From: Aphelocoma coerulescens
Lineage: Eukaryota > Chordata > Aves > Passeriformes > Corvidae
Assembly (NCBI RefSeq): GCF_041296385.1
Contig: NC_091023.1
Span: 22,596,924 to 22,660,923 of the forward strand
Direction: 5' to 3'
Length of the DNA stretch: 64,000 nt
The notes under the pieces are model-generated. The model had not been told where the DNA came from. It was given only the letters and a program-made list of their open reading frames with translations, and made no database searches. The position numbers were made by a program, and so were the translations under genes. Numbering within the stretch: position 1 is the stretch's first letter; each line of letters opens with the position of its first letter. Of the stretch, positions 12,001-25,500 are shown one piece after another.

Positions 12001-14739
12001 TATTTTGGGGATTGTGTCTGTCAGTGCCCTTGGCAGGGGCATCTCCCTGCCCCAGCTCCGATGCTCTTTGCCAGGGTGGAATTGCTGGACCCAGTGCAGA
12101 AAGGACATTGTTCTGCTGTACACAAAACCTCTGGGGAGGTTTTTGCTTGCAGGTCAAGAAGCTGCTGCTGTTGATTGCCTAATTCCTCTGGGCCTTTTGT
12201 ATTGCACACAGCCAAGTAAAAAGCGTTATGATTATGTGCATGTGTGCTGTCCTCAGCTTTGCTAGGCCCCAGAAGGAGCTGGGATGCCCAACTCCCTTTA
12301 AAACAAATGGTACTCCTGTGCCAGCCCTTCCAAGATAGTTTTACAAATAGACCTTAGAGATACGAGCTCAAAAAATGAGTCTTCCAGGGTGGCTACATTC
12401 AGCACAGTTACTCAAAGATATGAGGGAAAATATGAGTCAGAATCAGTGCTGATGTTAGGCCAGGATTGGACTGACAGAGGGATGAGTGAACATGGGGTAC
12501 AACCAAGCTCCTTCCCAGTTTGCCCATTTTTGATACCTTGCTGAAACCTGAGGGCTTCTGCAACATCCTATCCACCCTGGCCTGGGCTGCAAATGGAGCA
12601 AGGTGGTGGTGAGCTGGTCACAAACACTCTGTGAGCTCTTGCCGAAGTGCTGGAGGGAATAATACCAAAGCAATGCACTTGGAGAGCTGCAGCGGGCAAT
12701 CCACACGAGGCACCAAGGACTGTTCATTCATTATTTACCCAGTACCTGGGACAGCTCTGTGGTTTATTCTTTTGATTTGAAATTCGCTGCACGAGTGTTT
12801 ATCTGGACTTAGAAGTAGAGGTTAAGCAACACTGCACTGATTTTTCATAAAACTTCCCCAGGGTGTGACAACGTATCAGATCCATTGCTCATGTCAGGGG
12901 GTGATAACAGGAGAGCTTGCTTCCAAAATGGAAAACACAGCAGCAAACTCCATCTCAGCTGCACAGGGGAAAGATCAAGGCAGAAGATTGTATTTTGCAC
13001 CAAGTAGCTGTAGCCATGTTCTGCCCAGGACCCCCCACTGCAGGCAGGACACAACCCAAATAGCCCAGCTCCAGCCTGGGTGGGCAGCAGCAGCCAGAGC
13101 CTGATGGCCCAGGCTGGATTGCATGAATCAGGATTCTTTTACAACCTGTCACACAGTCTTGAAAATAATTGGAAATTTGAGTTGAGTAATTAAAAGTTCT
13201 AAGGTGAATCCAGGATTATGGAAAAGAGCTGCTTGCCCAGCTGGTACACAACATTCCAGCTGGTGCACAATGCACTTTTGCAGCTGCATTCATTATCCAT
13301 AACCAATTTTACAAATTTTACATTTCCCTGGGTATTTTTCTCAATGAACTCCAAGAATCAGCATGTTGGCATGCACATCCACATCCCCTTGTACTTCCAG
13401 ATTCCTCCTTTGCTCTTACTTCTAAGGCAGTGCATTGATGTCACCACTTAGGTACTATTTACAGTACCTTGAAGACCAAATATTGAAGCTAAAATGCTTC
13501 AAGACCCTATTATTAACGAGACCACACTTTGATTCATTGCAGATGCAAAAGAGCAACTGAATAGGCAAGTGAGAAGCAGAACTGGGATGCAAGTCAGCAT
13601 CCACATCATGGGATGTGGGTCTATTGGCTGTGACAGCCCTGGCTGACACAGGCAGAACCACAATTACCTCGTGCCAAGCCTTTAAAAACATGGAATCATA
13701 TGGAAGAGATGAGATATGGGAAAGCTAGATCCCAAGTGAAGTTGGAAGCTTGTAGTCTAGATATGAGGAAAATGCTCACGGAGGATAAGCTGATGGGATG
13801 CTCCAACTCACTTGCTGAAGGAGCTGCCCAAAATCATTACAGTTATGGTAAAGCACATGCTAGCACAGTCCAGGAGCAAACAGTGGATCTCCAGGAACAA
13901 GAGCTGGGGGGAATTGTCACCAGACTAGTTCTTGGTTGATTAGCCAAAATAAAATCATTCTTTAGAAACCCATCGATTTGGGTAAAATATTTGCTTGGAA
14001 GATTTCCTCCCATTTCCCTTAAGAGTTTATCCCACTGACTGGAAATGAGTATTTTTCCTAAAATTTTAAAGACCCAGCAGACATGGGACTGAAGGTGACT
14101 CCTGGCAGCAAAGAGGAGGAAAGAATTGTGACCCAGAGAGGCTGTTCTGACTCCAACTGCATCCTGGCCATCTGCTAGACTCAAATACCCAGCCAGAACA
14201 ATGCATGGGGATTTTGTTGCCCTGTCTGGCAGACTAAATGCCTTGAAAAAGCCACAGCCAGGTCACACCAGCCCTGTTTGCCACCTCTCCAGCACAGACC
14301 TGCTGCCATTCTGTGCTGGCTGCTGCCTAAAGGTGAGCACAGACGCCAGAAGATGCTTCATCATCTGGTGAGAGTCTCAGCTTTTGCATCCCTGCTGTTT
14401 GTTCACAGCCCCAGGACCAACAGAGCGTCAGATGACAGTGACAACAAGCAGCTCTGGTGGGCAGCAGCCTCCAGGGCAGCACTCACTGGCTTTGCAGAGA
14501 TACCCGAGGACAAAGTCTTGTGTCTCTCCCCACCCCAAAGTGGTGCTGAGGATTCCTCACCCAGATCCATTGTCATGTAGGAGGAGCCGTGTCCAGCAAA
14601 CACCATCCCATCCTGCTCCATGCTGGGAGCTTCCAGTTCCCTAAAGTCATGGAAGATCCACCAAGAAACCCCCTTGACTTTGTTATGGGAAGTAATTGAA
14701 GACTTTTGTTTGCAAAATATCATCATTTACTGAAAGACA
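6031..14739. other. Intergenic, AT-rich, no gene seen
   Basis: I see no exon structure, recognisable protein, or transposon copy here. Notable contents are a perfect octamer ATGCAAAT at 8449-8456, an AT-rich simple-sequence patch at about 9141-9183, a conserved-element-like stretch at about 9545-9900, a 12-bp palindrome ACCCCCGGGGGT at 11313-11324, and a 19-bp tandem duplication (CCAGCTGGTRCACAA) at 13237-13271. Open frames are short and show no similarity I recognise. Confidence 0.7.
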
Positions 14740-14975
14740 TGAAAGAAATTCTTCCCTGTGAGGGTGGTGAGGCACTGGAACAGGGTGCCCAGAGAAGCTG
14801 TGGCTGCCCCATCCCTGGCAGTGTCCAAGGCCAGGTTGGACAGGGCTTGGAGAAACCTGGGATGGTGGAAGGTGTCTTCCTTCCTAAGGGGTCATTCTGC
14901 TCATGGCAGGGGGTGGAACAAGATGGTCTTTAAGGTCTCTTCCAACCCAAACCCCTCTAGGATTCTGTGATTTTA
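14740..14975 (+). mobile_element. CR1 LINE 3' tail (plus orientation)
   Basis: A classic avian CR1 3' end: AAATTCTTCCCTGTGAGGG, GGTGCCCAGAGAAGCTGTGG, CCATCCCTGGCAGTGTCCAA, CATGGCAGGGGGTGGAACAA, CTTCCAACCCAAACC and a terminal ATTCTGTGATTTT. Only the last ~235 bp are present, as expected of a 5'-truncated insertion. Open frames that run through it are not real genes. Confidence 0.93.
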
Positions 14976-15699
14976 CTGTCATGCCTCTCTCCTTCGATCC
15001 TGAATCAGAGGAACCAGGATAAGTGAAAGTTGATCACCAAACAGATGAAATTTCCTGATGACTCCCTTCAAGGTCTCCGCCAGCAAAGTTTAGATGGATG
15101 CATCAACATGTACAAACTATAATGCACTGGGAATTAAGAAGCATTGCCCTGATGAGGGAATATTTGCTGTAATTTGTTTTGCAGGCACTTAACAAAAACA
15201 GAATGAGAAGAAATGGGGAGAGCACCCAACAAAGTAATATGAAAATGGAGCCTCTGGCAGCCTCTTCAATGCACACTTTTAATGCAATTAGAGCATGGAG
15301 TGGATGAGGGACCCCGGCCACAAAGTAGCCAAACTCGAGTTGTGCTTTTTTACACTGCTGCAGGACTGAGCACAGTCTGTTCCACAAGTGACTGGAAAAT
15401 GCATTACAGCTGTGAGGAAAATGGATTTTTCTTTTCTTCTAAACCTATTGTGAAATATGAATTGGGAATTCATTAGCTATGAGCTGCTGCAAAGTAATGT
15501 TGTTCTTAAAATATTCTCCTGGTTCCAAAGGACCTTGGTTAACTGCAGACAGAGCACAGGGGTCTTTCATTTTATAAAATGTCCTGGGAAGAATCATTAG
15601 AAGTTACTTACAGATTCTTTCAGAGGCTTTTTAATTTCCATTTGCAGAATCTAAGTGAAGAGATGACAAAGCAGAAAGGCTTTAAACTGGAGGAGAGTA

Positions 15700-15932
15700 A
15701 TTTAGATTAGATGTTGGGAAGAAATTCTTTACTGTGAGAGTGGGAAGGCCCTGGCACGGGTTACCCAGAGAAGCTGTGGCTGCCCCATCCCTGGAAGTGT
15801 CCAAGGCCAGGCTGGATGTGGCCTGGAGTAACCTGGTCCAGTGGAAAGTGTCCGTGCCCATGACAGGATGTTGGACCTGGATGAGATTTAAAGTCTCTTT
15901 GAACCCAAACCATTCTCTGATTCTATGTGAAG
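15700..15932 (+). mobile_element. CR1 LINE 3' tail (plus orientation)
   Basis: Contains GATGTTGGGAAGAAATTCTT, ACTGTGAGAGTGGGAAGGCC, CCAGAGAAGCTGTGGCTGCC, a CCATCCCTGGAAGTGTCCAA block, a GTCCGTGCCCATGACAGG block, and ends with AACCCAAACCATTCTCTGAT followed by TCTATG. It lies about 725 bp beyond the previous CR1 in the same orientation, but the two differ in sequence, so they look like separate insertions and not one duplication. Confidence 0.92.
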
Positions 15933-18900
15933 AGTGAATCTGCAGCTGTTGAGTGGTGAAGGAGAAGGTGCCACAGGCTCTGCTGCTCACAGAGACAGGA
16001 GTGGGGAGGTTGAAAGAAGAGTATTGGGCAAAGCAGGCTGTGACTGTGGTTTATCCATGTCCCAGCACCCTCCTGTGGGATGCTCAACAGCTTTGGATGC
16101 AATGAGCAGCATCAGTCCTTGGGACCTGTTCAGGCTCCTTCAGGTCCACCCAAGGTCCATTTGAGGCCAGGCACAGCTGGGACATTGGCAGAGCTTGTGG
16201 GGCCATTGCCCCAGGTGGGGAGGTGTGTGTGCCCAGCTGGGCTGGGCTCCATCACTGCAACATCTGAGCAAGGTTTTGGAGGTACTGGGACCACCAAGAT
16301 CCACCAATGATGGACACAGGCAGCAGAGGTGGGATGGACATTCAGAAGCTTTAAAGCCTTCATGCTGGTGGAAGAGTTTGGTTTCCATGGCCTCAGCAAT
16401 ACTCAATATCCTGCCAAGAAATCACTCATCGTGCTAAAATCTGCTTTTCAAGAAAATGAAGAACAGTCCTGTTACTTCAAGGTCTGCTCAGAGACTGGTG
16501 TGAGCCACTAAACGTAGGTGGCTATACCTCTCTAAACATCTCTCTGCTCTGCCCAAAGCTGGGGTACGGTCTGCCTTTGTGGTCAGGTCCCAGCTATGCT
16601 TTGATTCCAAAATGCCCAGGAGGACCAGGCCCACAGCTTTGGCTCAGGCCCCTCACAGTCACCATGTCAGAGAGCAGTGGGGTTGTTATCCAGAAAGCCC
16701 AGTGGATGTGATGGGCAGGCTCCCAACACCATCATCCAGCTGCAGTTAAACAGCCATACCATGACAGTGGATCCTGCAGGAGTCACTCCACACCACCAGA
16801 GTGGGAGCAGTGTTTGAAGTCAGCACTTATCACCTCTGTCCATCACCAGCACAATTAAACCTTTCTTCCCCCACAAACAGCAGATGCCAACACAAACAGA
16901 ATAACCCCCCTGATTCCCTGCTAATCATTGAACAAACCCACTACAAAGGTGACCCCAAGCCCTTGGGGAGCAGAGTGGGGACAGGGATGCAGTGGGGGAT
17001 CTCAGAGAGGGGAAGTCTGTGCTCGGGAATGGCTGTGCTGTGCTCTGCAGATGAAGGGAAAACAGTGGCTGTCCACACTGACAGAGGCAAAGGTCCTCTG
17101 GTGTATTCCCCTGCCTGGCCTGCCCCTCTCCCACCACTCTTCTAACAGGCTTTGAACCCATTTGCCAGCATTGTTCCAAATCTGGCGTGGCAGTGATGCT
17201 CTCAGAGTGCTGCATTTGCTCAGATGTCAGGACAGTGAGGGACCAGGCAGGGGAATGGAGAGAGGCAAGAGCACCTCCTGCCTGAGGTCCCTGATGGCAC
17301 TGGGGACACGATGGGAGCACTGGGCAGGGACAGGACAGAGAACCCATGGAACCAGGCAAAGCACAAGCTGCCAGCTTGTCTGCTCATGGTACAATTGATT
17401 TTCAAGGGCTTTGAACAAAAACTCAGAGGAGGAACGCAATGGTTTTACAAGTACCTAAAAGAGAAGCTGAAGTCCCCTTTCCTCTTGCTGCAGGCACTCT
17501 GATTTTCCTTGAGGTTTAGAGGCCAAACAGCTCCAGTGTCCAGCACCTCTCGACAAGCAAGAAGCCACAGGCTGAGAATTAGGAAAAAGAAGTGGGTGAG
17601 GTCTTCTTCAAAGCCAGAAATATCTTCAAAGCTCTAAAGACAAGATCTTCTTGAACAAAGAGTCATTCCCACCTCCACTGTCACTTACCTGAGCTTTTCA
17701 TTTGTCTGGAGAGCTGATAAAATTCACATGACAAGATATGCCTGGAGAAAAATCCTTGCTTACAGGGTTTTGGTAGCAAAAATATGCTTCCTCCTCCCCA
17801 CCCCCCCAAAGATTTGAATCCAACCAATTAAAAAGAGGTTTCAAAATAATACAAAAGCAACTTGAATTTTGCTTTTCCAGTTTTTTCATTTCATTTCATT
17901 CCAAAAGGAAAATGCTTAAGTAAGATACTAACTCCTATCAGTATGGATATTTATTTCTGCTGGCATGGTACCTTTATGCCAGTCATTTGAAAGTGGTGAA
18001 TAAACCCCTGCCTGGAGAGCTTACAGTGAGAAAAGTGAGAGCCTGAAGGAAGAACTGACAGCAGATAACAATAAAAACAACAATCACTTTTTCTTTTTTT
18101 TCTCTGGAGCTGACATTTTCCTGTGGAAATGTGAAATGAAAAATGTCTTGTTCAGTGGGAAAGCAACTCAAGACAGGCAGTCCCTGCCGAGAATCCATCC
18201 CACCAGCCCCGGAGCAGAGCAGGTAGAGCTGAGCCGAGCACTCTGATGCTCAGCCACCCAGCCCAGCTCTGCTGCCTCCCCACCCCTTTTTCTTTTTTCT
18301 TCCTATTTTTCTTCCTATTTCTACCACTTGCCTGGGGCTCTCCTCCCAGGAGAACTAATACTTTACAGCAGCGTGCTGATAGCTATTAAAGTCCCACCAG
18401 GCGCCTCCCTGCCGGCAGCCGTCACGGATGATCCAGCATCGGGACCATCCTCACTCCCCTGCGGACCTCTGGGATGTCTCTGAGCTCTCTGAAGCCCCAG
18501 CACCAACCCCCTCATGTGCTCACAGCTTCCCTGCAAGGCTTTTATCCAGATTCATTCCCTGCTGCCCTTTGCCACCACTGGTTCCGTTTTCCCAGTGGTT
18601 TCACTTAGCTGTAAAATGCTTCATTTCCCACCCTGCCTGTGCACCCACCCTCTCCCACTGCCAGGCTCCAGGGACCACCACCAGCGCTGAGCTTTGCTTC
18701 CCTTTGGGGCACTGTGCCTCCCTACTAAAGAAGAACTGGAATATTTTAAATTAAAACCATCTCCCTCATATATATTCATCACCACCAACCACGGCAGATG
18801 CTGCATCTCTTGACACATTCAGCAAAAGGAAAGCCTCAGCAGCAGCTCTGAGTCTCCAGATGCCAGCGCAGAGGTGCCTCCTCCCGCTCGCTGCCCTGGC

Positions 18901-19802
18901 CAAGAGGGATGATTGATTTTACAGTATCACAGCCAGATCTGCTGCCACAGATGACAGCTCTGGGGAAGAATTCTCTGCCGACTCCTTGGGAGCTATGAAA
19001 GATCCGTAGTAATTATTTTTCCCTAAGAAAACAGATGAATTAATCCTTCTGCTAGGATTGCGCTTAGTTTTCCTAAAACTGGTGTTTTCAAAAGATTTCA
19101 GAAAGTAAACAAGGCTGCCTAGCACCATTTTTCAAAATCATTCCCAGTCGTGTAGTTCAAACGCTCCATCACATTTCCAGAAGAAAATAGATCAGATTTC
19201 TGAAGTGCTCAGTGGGTGCTGCTGGCTGCTACAAAACTGGGGACGTTTTCTTGTGCCTCAAAAGAGAGCAGCAGATTTGGCACAGATCTCACATGGTGGA
19301 GATGGATGCCAAATACGTGCTCTCCCTGAGTTTTAGCTGCATTCTCTTTTCTGAAATGATTCATTTATAGCCTTCAAATGTGAAACACAGATATTCCAGG
19401 AGAGAGAACAGGGGAATCCAGCGATGGATGAAGTGTTGTGATGTGGTTCCTGTGCACAGCCTCGCTCCTCATGCCAACAACACTCTGCTCTAAGCCCCAG
19501 GAAAAGATGTGAAAACCCTAAACTTTGCAACATGGACATCTCATGACACAGCTAAAAAGGTTTAGTAAAGGGGTTTGATGAGGCAGCCAAGGAAAAACCT
19601 TACTTTTTCAGGTGGAATTGCCTTCTGTGAAAGTAGCTCTCAGAAAATTCACTCAAATTTCATACAATTTGCTGTAAATTAGTTTCATCAGTGACAATTA
19701 AGCAGAAATGCCACCTGAAAGACCTCTAACCTTTGAATGTCAGACTTGGACATCAGCAATGCAGACAGCTCTTCTCTGCAACTGCTCTGCAGATAACCAC
19801 AG

Positions 19803-19905
19803 ACCTTAGGATGATTTGGGTCGGAAGGGACCTTAAAGACCATCTCATTCCAACCCCCTGTCATGAGCAGGAACACCTTCCACTAGACCACTTCCTCAAT
19901 CAAAC
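19803..19905 (-). mobile_element. CR1 LINE 3' tail fragment (minus orientation)
   Basis: On the plus strand it reads GATGATTTGGGTCGGAAGGG, ACCTTAAAGACCATCTCATT, CCAACCCCCTGTCATGAGCA and CACCTTCCACTAGACCA, the complement of the CR1 terminal region. About 100 bp are retained. Confidence 0.88.
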
Positions 19906-22149
19906 AGTCAAACCTTCTTTTCTGTGGCTGCACATAAATAACCCCCACTTAAAAATCAGTTTATTTGTCAAGCTCCTCCGTATGACTTTACAAACACATT
20001 TGGCAGGGGAAATGGCGATCATGTTCAAATCAGTGGAGGTTTGCTCAACAGCCCCACACAGCAGCATTTCACCTGCTGGGCAAAGATTAAGTGGGACAGG
20101 TGATCAGGACCCGGGCTGGGTCTTCATTTATGGATTTAATAATTTTATTACCTGAAATAAGAGAGCACAACTTTATGAGATTAGAGAATTTTGGCTTATT
20201 TAGCTAAAAAAACCCCAACAAACAAACAAAACAGGTTGAGAGGGGATACAACTGCTGTTTATAAGTAAATAAGGAATATCAGCAGGAAAAGAAAATAATT
20301 AGGCTAACAACCCTAGTTAGAACTAGTGGGAATGATCTGGCCATAAATTATTCAGGATGGAAATGAGGAGTTTCACCCCATTAACGAAATCTTCATAAAA
20401 ACATCAGTTCTTGCCTCCAGTTAGTCTAAAATATGGGGATGGGGGGGAGGGGCAGACAGGAGAACTTACCCGAATTTCATTCCACCCTTTATACAGGGCA
20501 GCAAATACCCAACCACAATCCAATGCAAATACACACACTGCAGACCAACAGTCTTGGGGAGGAGATGGCCAATATCCCTGGCTCCTCTAAGTTTATGATT
20601 TCTTTGTAATTGCCATTAAGCACCTACTGGCATTTTATAGGATGGCCTGAATGCAAATTGCAGGAAGGTCAGTGTAAAAATACATTTGTTTAATAAACTA
20701 GTATTTTTTCAAACTTTCTTATGAAAAGAAATGTCTCTGTGAAACTTTAATGAGACAGCACTGTGGCCCTTGTCTAAACCCAGGGTCAGGGTATGAGAAA
20801 GACTGGGCTGGCTAATTGCAGTCTGATTTTTATTTAACTGCCCAAAATAGAAGAAAATACTTGGGGAATGAGGAGTTCATTAGTATTTTCTTGCTCTCAC
20901 TGTCTTGAAAGCAAGCAGTGCTGGTGACCTGTGATCTTCTGACCAGAGAAAATTCATAGAAAGCTAAAAATAAGCAAAGTTGTCAGGTGGAGGGTGGTTT
21001 TGAGCAACACCCTTTCTGCTATAGTGCTGTGGGCATGACACTGTCCCCTCCCAGCACAGAGGGGACAACCTCTCCCAGAGGTCTGAATCCTGCCTGAGGC
21101 ATTGACAGACACATCTCCCTTTGCTCTCCAGCATCTGAGGGACAACCACCACCAACCTGCAATACATTCCCAAGCTGGTCGGTTGCAATTCCTTGAACTT
21201 GCAATTTGTCTTTAATTGTAGCGCTCATCAAAGCTGTTTATGGCCATTAATTCTCCCAAAGCCCTCACAAGGCTGTTACACCCAGCAAAAAGCAAAGCAG
21301 ACAGAGATTAACTGATCAGCACAGGGTATTCACAGCTCAGCAGGAGGGGCCCTGTCCTGACCCAGATCGCTGCTGTTTTATAGCAAATAATAAAAGCAAA
21401 ATCACGCCAGGCTAGGCCTGAAGTCTGTGCTCTGACAAAGTGCCGAGTGCCAGGCTCTGCTGTGCCACCAGCTCGTGGGCACCCAACATCACTGCCTCAC
21501 AGGGGGACACTGCAGAAGGCAAGGGTGCAACATGGGATGGGAAAATCCAGCTCCAAAGGTTTGGAGCTCACTCTGCCTCTTTCTGAGGTGGTTTGCTCCT
21601 AAAAAGTCCTAACAACCAGCTCCTGGTTTGGTCCTAGCAACCCTTTGGGTGTCCTTAAGGACCTGGGGTCTCCCTGGGCACTCCCTCCTTACCACCACCA
21701 TGAACTCCCCTCTAAAATCAGGTCCCACCAGATAAGCCCACCAGCTTCTCCACACAGTAAACATGGTATGACCAGGTTTCTCTACAGCTGTCCCAAACCT
21801 TTTCCACTTTAGCCACCCCAAATCTAGAGTGCCAGGGTTTCAGGGCATGTCCCATTCCCACATGCCACTGATGTTTGACCACGGCACTTTCACTGATGGT
21901 AAATCCCTCCTCACACACCTGGATCATCCTTTAATGAGCTACCATGGATCAGCCCCAGTCTGGGGTCATCCAGGTCTGGTTAAGCACGAGCTTGGCAGAG
22001 CCACCTTCACCCCCTCAGTGTCGGAGCTGGCCCATGAAAACACCAGGCTTGCTTAGCTCAACACATCCCTTATCAACAAGGACACTCCCCACAGTGCTTG
22101 CTGTCCCCCATGCCTAAACCAGAAACATTTCTGTTCGAGCCAGGGGCTG

Positions 22150-22500
22150 TGCCTGGGAGAGGCGATTCCAGCCTGGAGATAACGCGGATACACCGCCTTT
22201 GTTCCCTGGGAAATGTGCTGACGGGGAGGGAGGGTCTCACACGGGGGAGCTGCTGTTTGGGGCCATCCAAACTGATGTTGCCGATTGTTGGATGCGAGGT
22301 GGCGTGGGGCAGGCTGGCTTTCCCAGAGCAGCGGGGCTGCGGGGAGTCCGCGCTTTGTGCCGCTCCAGGCAGGGCTTATCTCAGGAAAAGGCACCAAGGA
22401 CGGGCTGCAGACACGCGGCGGATGGCGGGAGGAGAACAGCCAAGCACCGTGATATCACAGCACTGAGTCATTAGCTACGGCTCAGAGCCGGGGTAAGAGA
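22150..22500. promoter_or_regulatory. Isolated CpG-rich cluster (candidate orphan CpG island)
   Basis: About 23 CpG dinucleotides occur in roughly 350 bp, against close to one or none per 60 bp in the flanks. It includes a perfect AP-1/MARE-type TGAGTCA at 22464-22470 and a possible splice donor (GGGGTAAGAG) near its end. No coding exon or CR1 similarity is visible. It may be an unmethylated enhancer, the promoter of an unannotated long non-coding RNA, or chance composition. Confidence 0.45.
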
Positions 22501-25500
22501 CAAGGGGTTGTAAATAGATACCGTGAATAAATGCCAGGAGAAAAAGGAGCTTCGATTTTACCGAGGAGGCTATTGCTGATTAACTGTTTTGCAGCTTGGT
22601 CTGTACTGAACGCCAAAATCCTTAAATAGTTTCCATGCCAGGGAACCTTGAACTGCACAGCAGAGATCTCATCCTCCTCAGAGCCCCTAGTGCCCTGATG
22701 CTGCCCAGCATCTCTCAGGGCTGGGGTTGAGTGGTTTTCCACACCAGAGAAAGTAAAGGCACACATTATGTGTTGACAGGAGCTAATTAGTTCCACAAAT
22801 ATACTCTCCTTCTGAAGATACCTGAAACGATCAGTGATTTTTCATAGCTAAATGGTTTTGACAGGCTTTTCAAAATTATGGAAATCTGTTTAACTAAGGA
22901 GTAAATACATTTGTGTAGGTCTCAAGACAGAAGGGTGAGGATGCATTCTCAATTATGAGCTCCTCTGCAAATTCAGACCCTGAAAGTTCCAGAACGCATC
23001 AAGTAACAATAAAGGAGTAAATAATAAAAGTAATATTCCATAGAGCAAAATGCTGCATTTCCTCTCTGTAATGGCCCTGGTGCCCAGCTTGCTGTGCCAT
23101 GGTAGCTGAGCATGATTTCTGCTAAAAACACACATCTCTCCCTCCTTAGGTATCACACACCATGACGTTCTCTCCAAATCAATTTCCCTGAGCATTGCTT
23201 AGCAACTCCTTTCTGGTTATCTAACTCCAAGCAGTTCATCCTAATGACCATGCTGGATTTTTCTTTTTCTTCCTTTTTTTTTTCTTTTCAGCTTTACCCA
23301 TGCTGTTTCTTCTAGTAAGGAACTGCAAGTGGCAGCAATTTGAGAGTTCTGGGCAGGGAAGGACACGGTGCCTGCTCTCCTTGCTGTGAGTGGGGACCTG
23401 CAGGATGCTCCTGGCAGCCAGCACGGCTCCCATGGTCCAAAATGCACAAAAGGCCCTCCACTCCTTTAAGGCACTTCCTCTACATCACTCCATCCTGAAC
23501 TATCCAATCGTTTTTATCATTCTTAAAAATTCTTTGAGCACTAAATGCCAAAATACCTCACTCCCTTGCTGGTGGAATCGTGGGTTGCAAAATGAGATTG
23601 CTCTGGCTGATGTCCCCACACAGCCCAAGGCACTGGGAGAGTCCCCCTGTGGAGCAGGCAGCAGGTCTGCCACCTCTGAGGAAGGTCTGCATTATGGGCT
23701 TCTATATTTTTCCATTCTATACCAGGCATTCATTAATGTGCACATGCAAATTGTGCTGGAGAATTGTGTGAGGAGAGACTGTCATCTAAAACAGGAGGAA
23801 AAGTAGGAGATGTCTCTAATTGCATGCATTTATTCCATCAAAGTGTGCTTCTGGTCAGATCATTAACTGCAAAGCACCACTCAGAGTGCAATCTAATATT
23901 TGGAGGAGTCAAACTTCTCATGCCTTCTCGTGCCAGACGAATATTTCAGCTCCTGCATCAATCTCTCTTTCACCTTTCTCGTCACCACTGCAGTGACAGG
24001 TCCCTTTTCATGGCTTGTAGCATCTTGCCAGTTCCCTCAGGCAGAAAATTTCCCTTTCTGAGTCACTGTAGAATTTCTCAGGCTGTAGAGCAGCCAAAGC
24101 CTCCCCCCGCTCTCCAACTCGCTGTACGATTTGACAAAATCTTTGCTCCAGCCTGAGGACAGAACTGCAGCCCCATAAACAGCCTAAACATCAGGGGATG
24201 TCTGCTAAACCCTGTGCTTTGCAAGCTACAGGTGAATTTATCTACATGCTGCTGGGCAGAGGTATCTGCACAGGCCAAGGCAGGTCATGAGGGCTGTGAC
24301 TACCATAAGGTGATGGACATCTTACTTAGTAGCTGCAGGTGTGGAGGACACAATTGTGGCTCCAAGACAGATCAAATGTTGAATTTCAGGATGGATCTAG
24401 GGTCCTCTGAAACTGATCATCTCCATCCTGAAGATCAGAGTTTACACACAAACCTACTGCTAAAATTCTGTTTCACTGGGACCAACAGATTAAAACAAAC
24501 CCTACTTCTTTTAGAATGACCCTGCCTGAAACCCACAGGGATGTGGTAGAGGAAGCCTGACTTTCCTGGGCAGGAATGTTGTGGCATCAAGCAAGCAAAG
24601 GCTGTGCCAGCACTTCCATCCTGCCCAGTCTGTGTGACCTACTCCAGCCTGGGCAACCTCAGCATCCCAGGGGAGCCTGTGCTGTGCAATAATGTTTTGG
24701 TTTTTTGTTTTTTTGTTTTTTTTTTTTTTTTAGTGTAAAACCAATGGCACAACTGATAAAATAACATTGGGAGATTCCACACAGCCCAGCACTACATGGC
24801 TTGAGTGATGAAAGCTGGAGATTTCCTTCCTGTGTGTGATCTGGCTCCACTGTGGCATTAAAACCAGGGCATAACATGGAAGGGAGGGTGAGGGGACTCA
24901 GCAGGGCACGCTCCAGCATTGGCACCTGCTGGTCCTTCCCTGCCCAGCCTTGACCTGCAGCAATGTTTAGAGGAGAATGATTCCTAGGCAGGATCTGTGG
25001 TCCACTGTGCAATCTGAGGCAAATGACTTGGGTGTTCCTGTTTCCAAGACACCAGCTTCTTGTATACATCAGAGATATTTTGAAAATGAAGGTAAGAGGA
25101 CCCTTGAGGGATATAAGGAATTTGGTACCCACTTCCCACTTATATTTAAGTATAGCTGACATCTGGAGAGAGCAGAACAGAGGAAACAGCTAAAATTCAT
25201 CTAAAATTATCTCTTTCTCCTTAAAATAGCATCCCTCCTTGGTTTGGAGTTTTTTTGTGCAGGTACCTTGCAGCAGTGCCCATATCACCCTGGCTGGCAG
25301 CAAGCAGAGAGTCACAGCCTGTTCTGAACCACAAACACCAACCCCTAGAGAAGGAGGCAAAAACACGGGTCAAAAGCTGCAGCCATTTGGTGAGTAGCTG
25401 CAGTCTGAGGTTATTTCAGCTAATAAAATTGCAATCCTCTCAATGACTGGTCCAAAAATAGGTTACAATTTTGGAGAGAGACAAAAAGCATCCAGGCTGC

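Larger units (their letters stand above)
14976..22149. other. Intergenic with two CR1 tails, no gene seen
   Basis: Apart from the CR1 copies listed separately, this block has no supported gene. It contains an (ATTTC)n patch at about 17882-17900, a pyrimidine-rich patch at about 18284-18325, and ordinary unique sequence. Confidence 0.65.

Noticed and set aside
14706..14970. Small ORFs across CR1 copies here and at 15682-15990, 39686-40302, 49114-49326 and 62166-62531
   Set aside because: They translate the CR1 3' untranslated tail, which is not coding.
21609..21927. Tryptophan-rich minus-strand ORFs that looked retrovirus-like at first sight
   Set aside because: No recognisable gag, pol or env motif, no LTR ends seen, and the open frames are short and overlapping.
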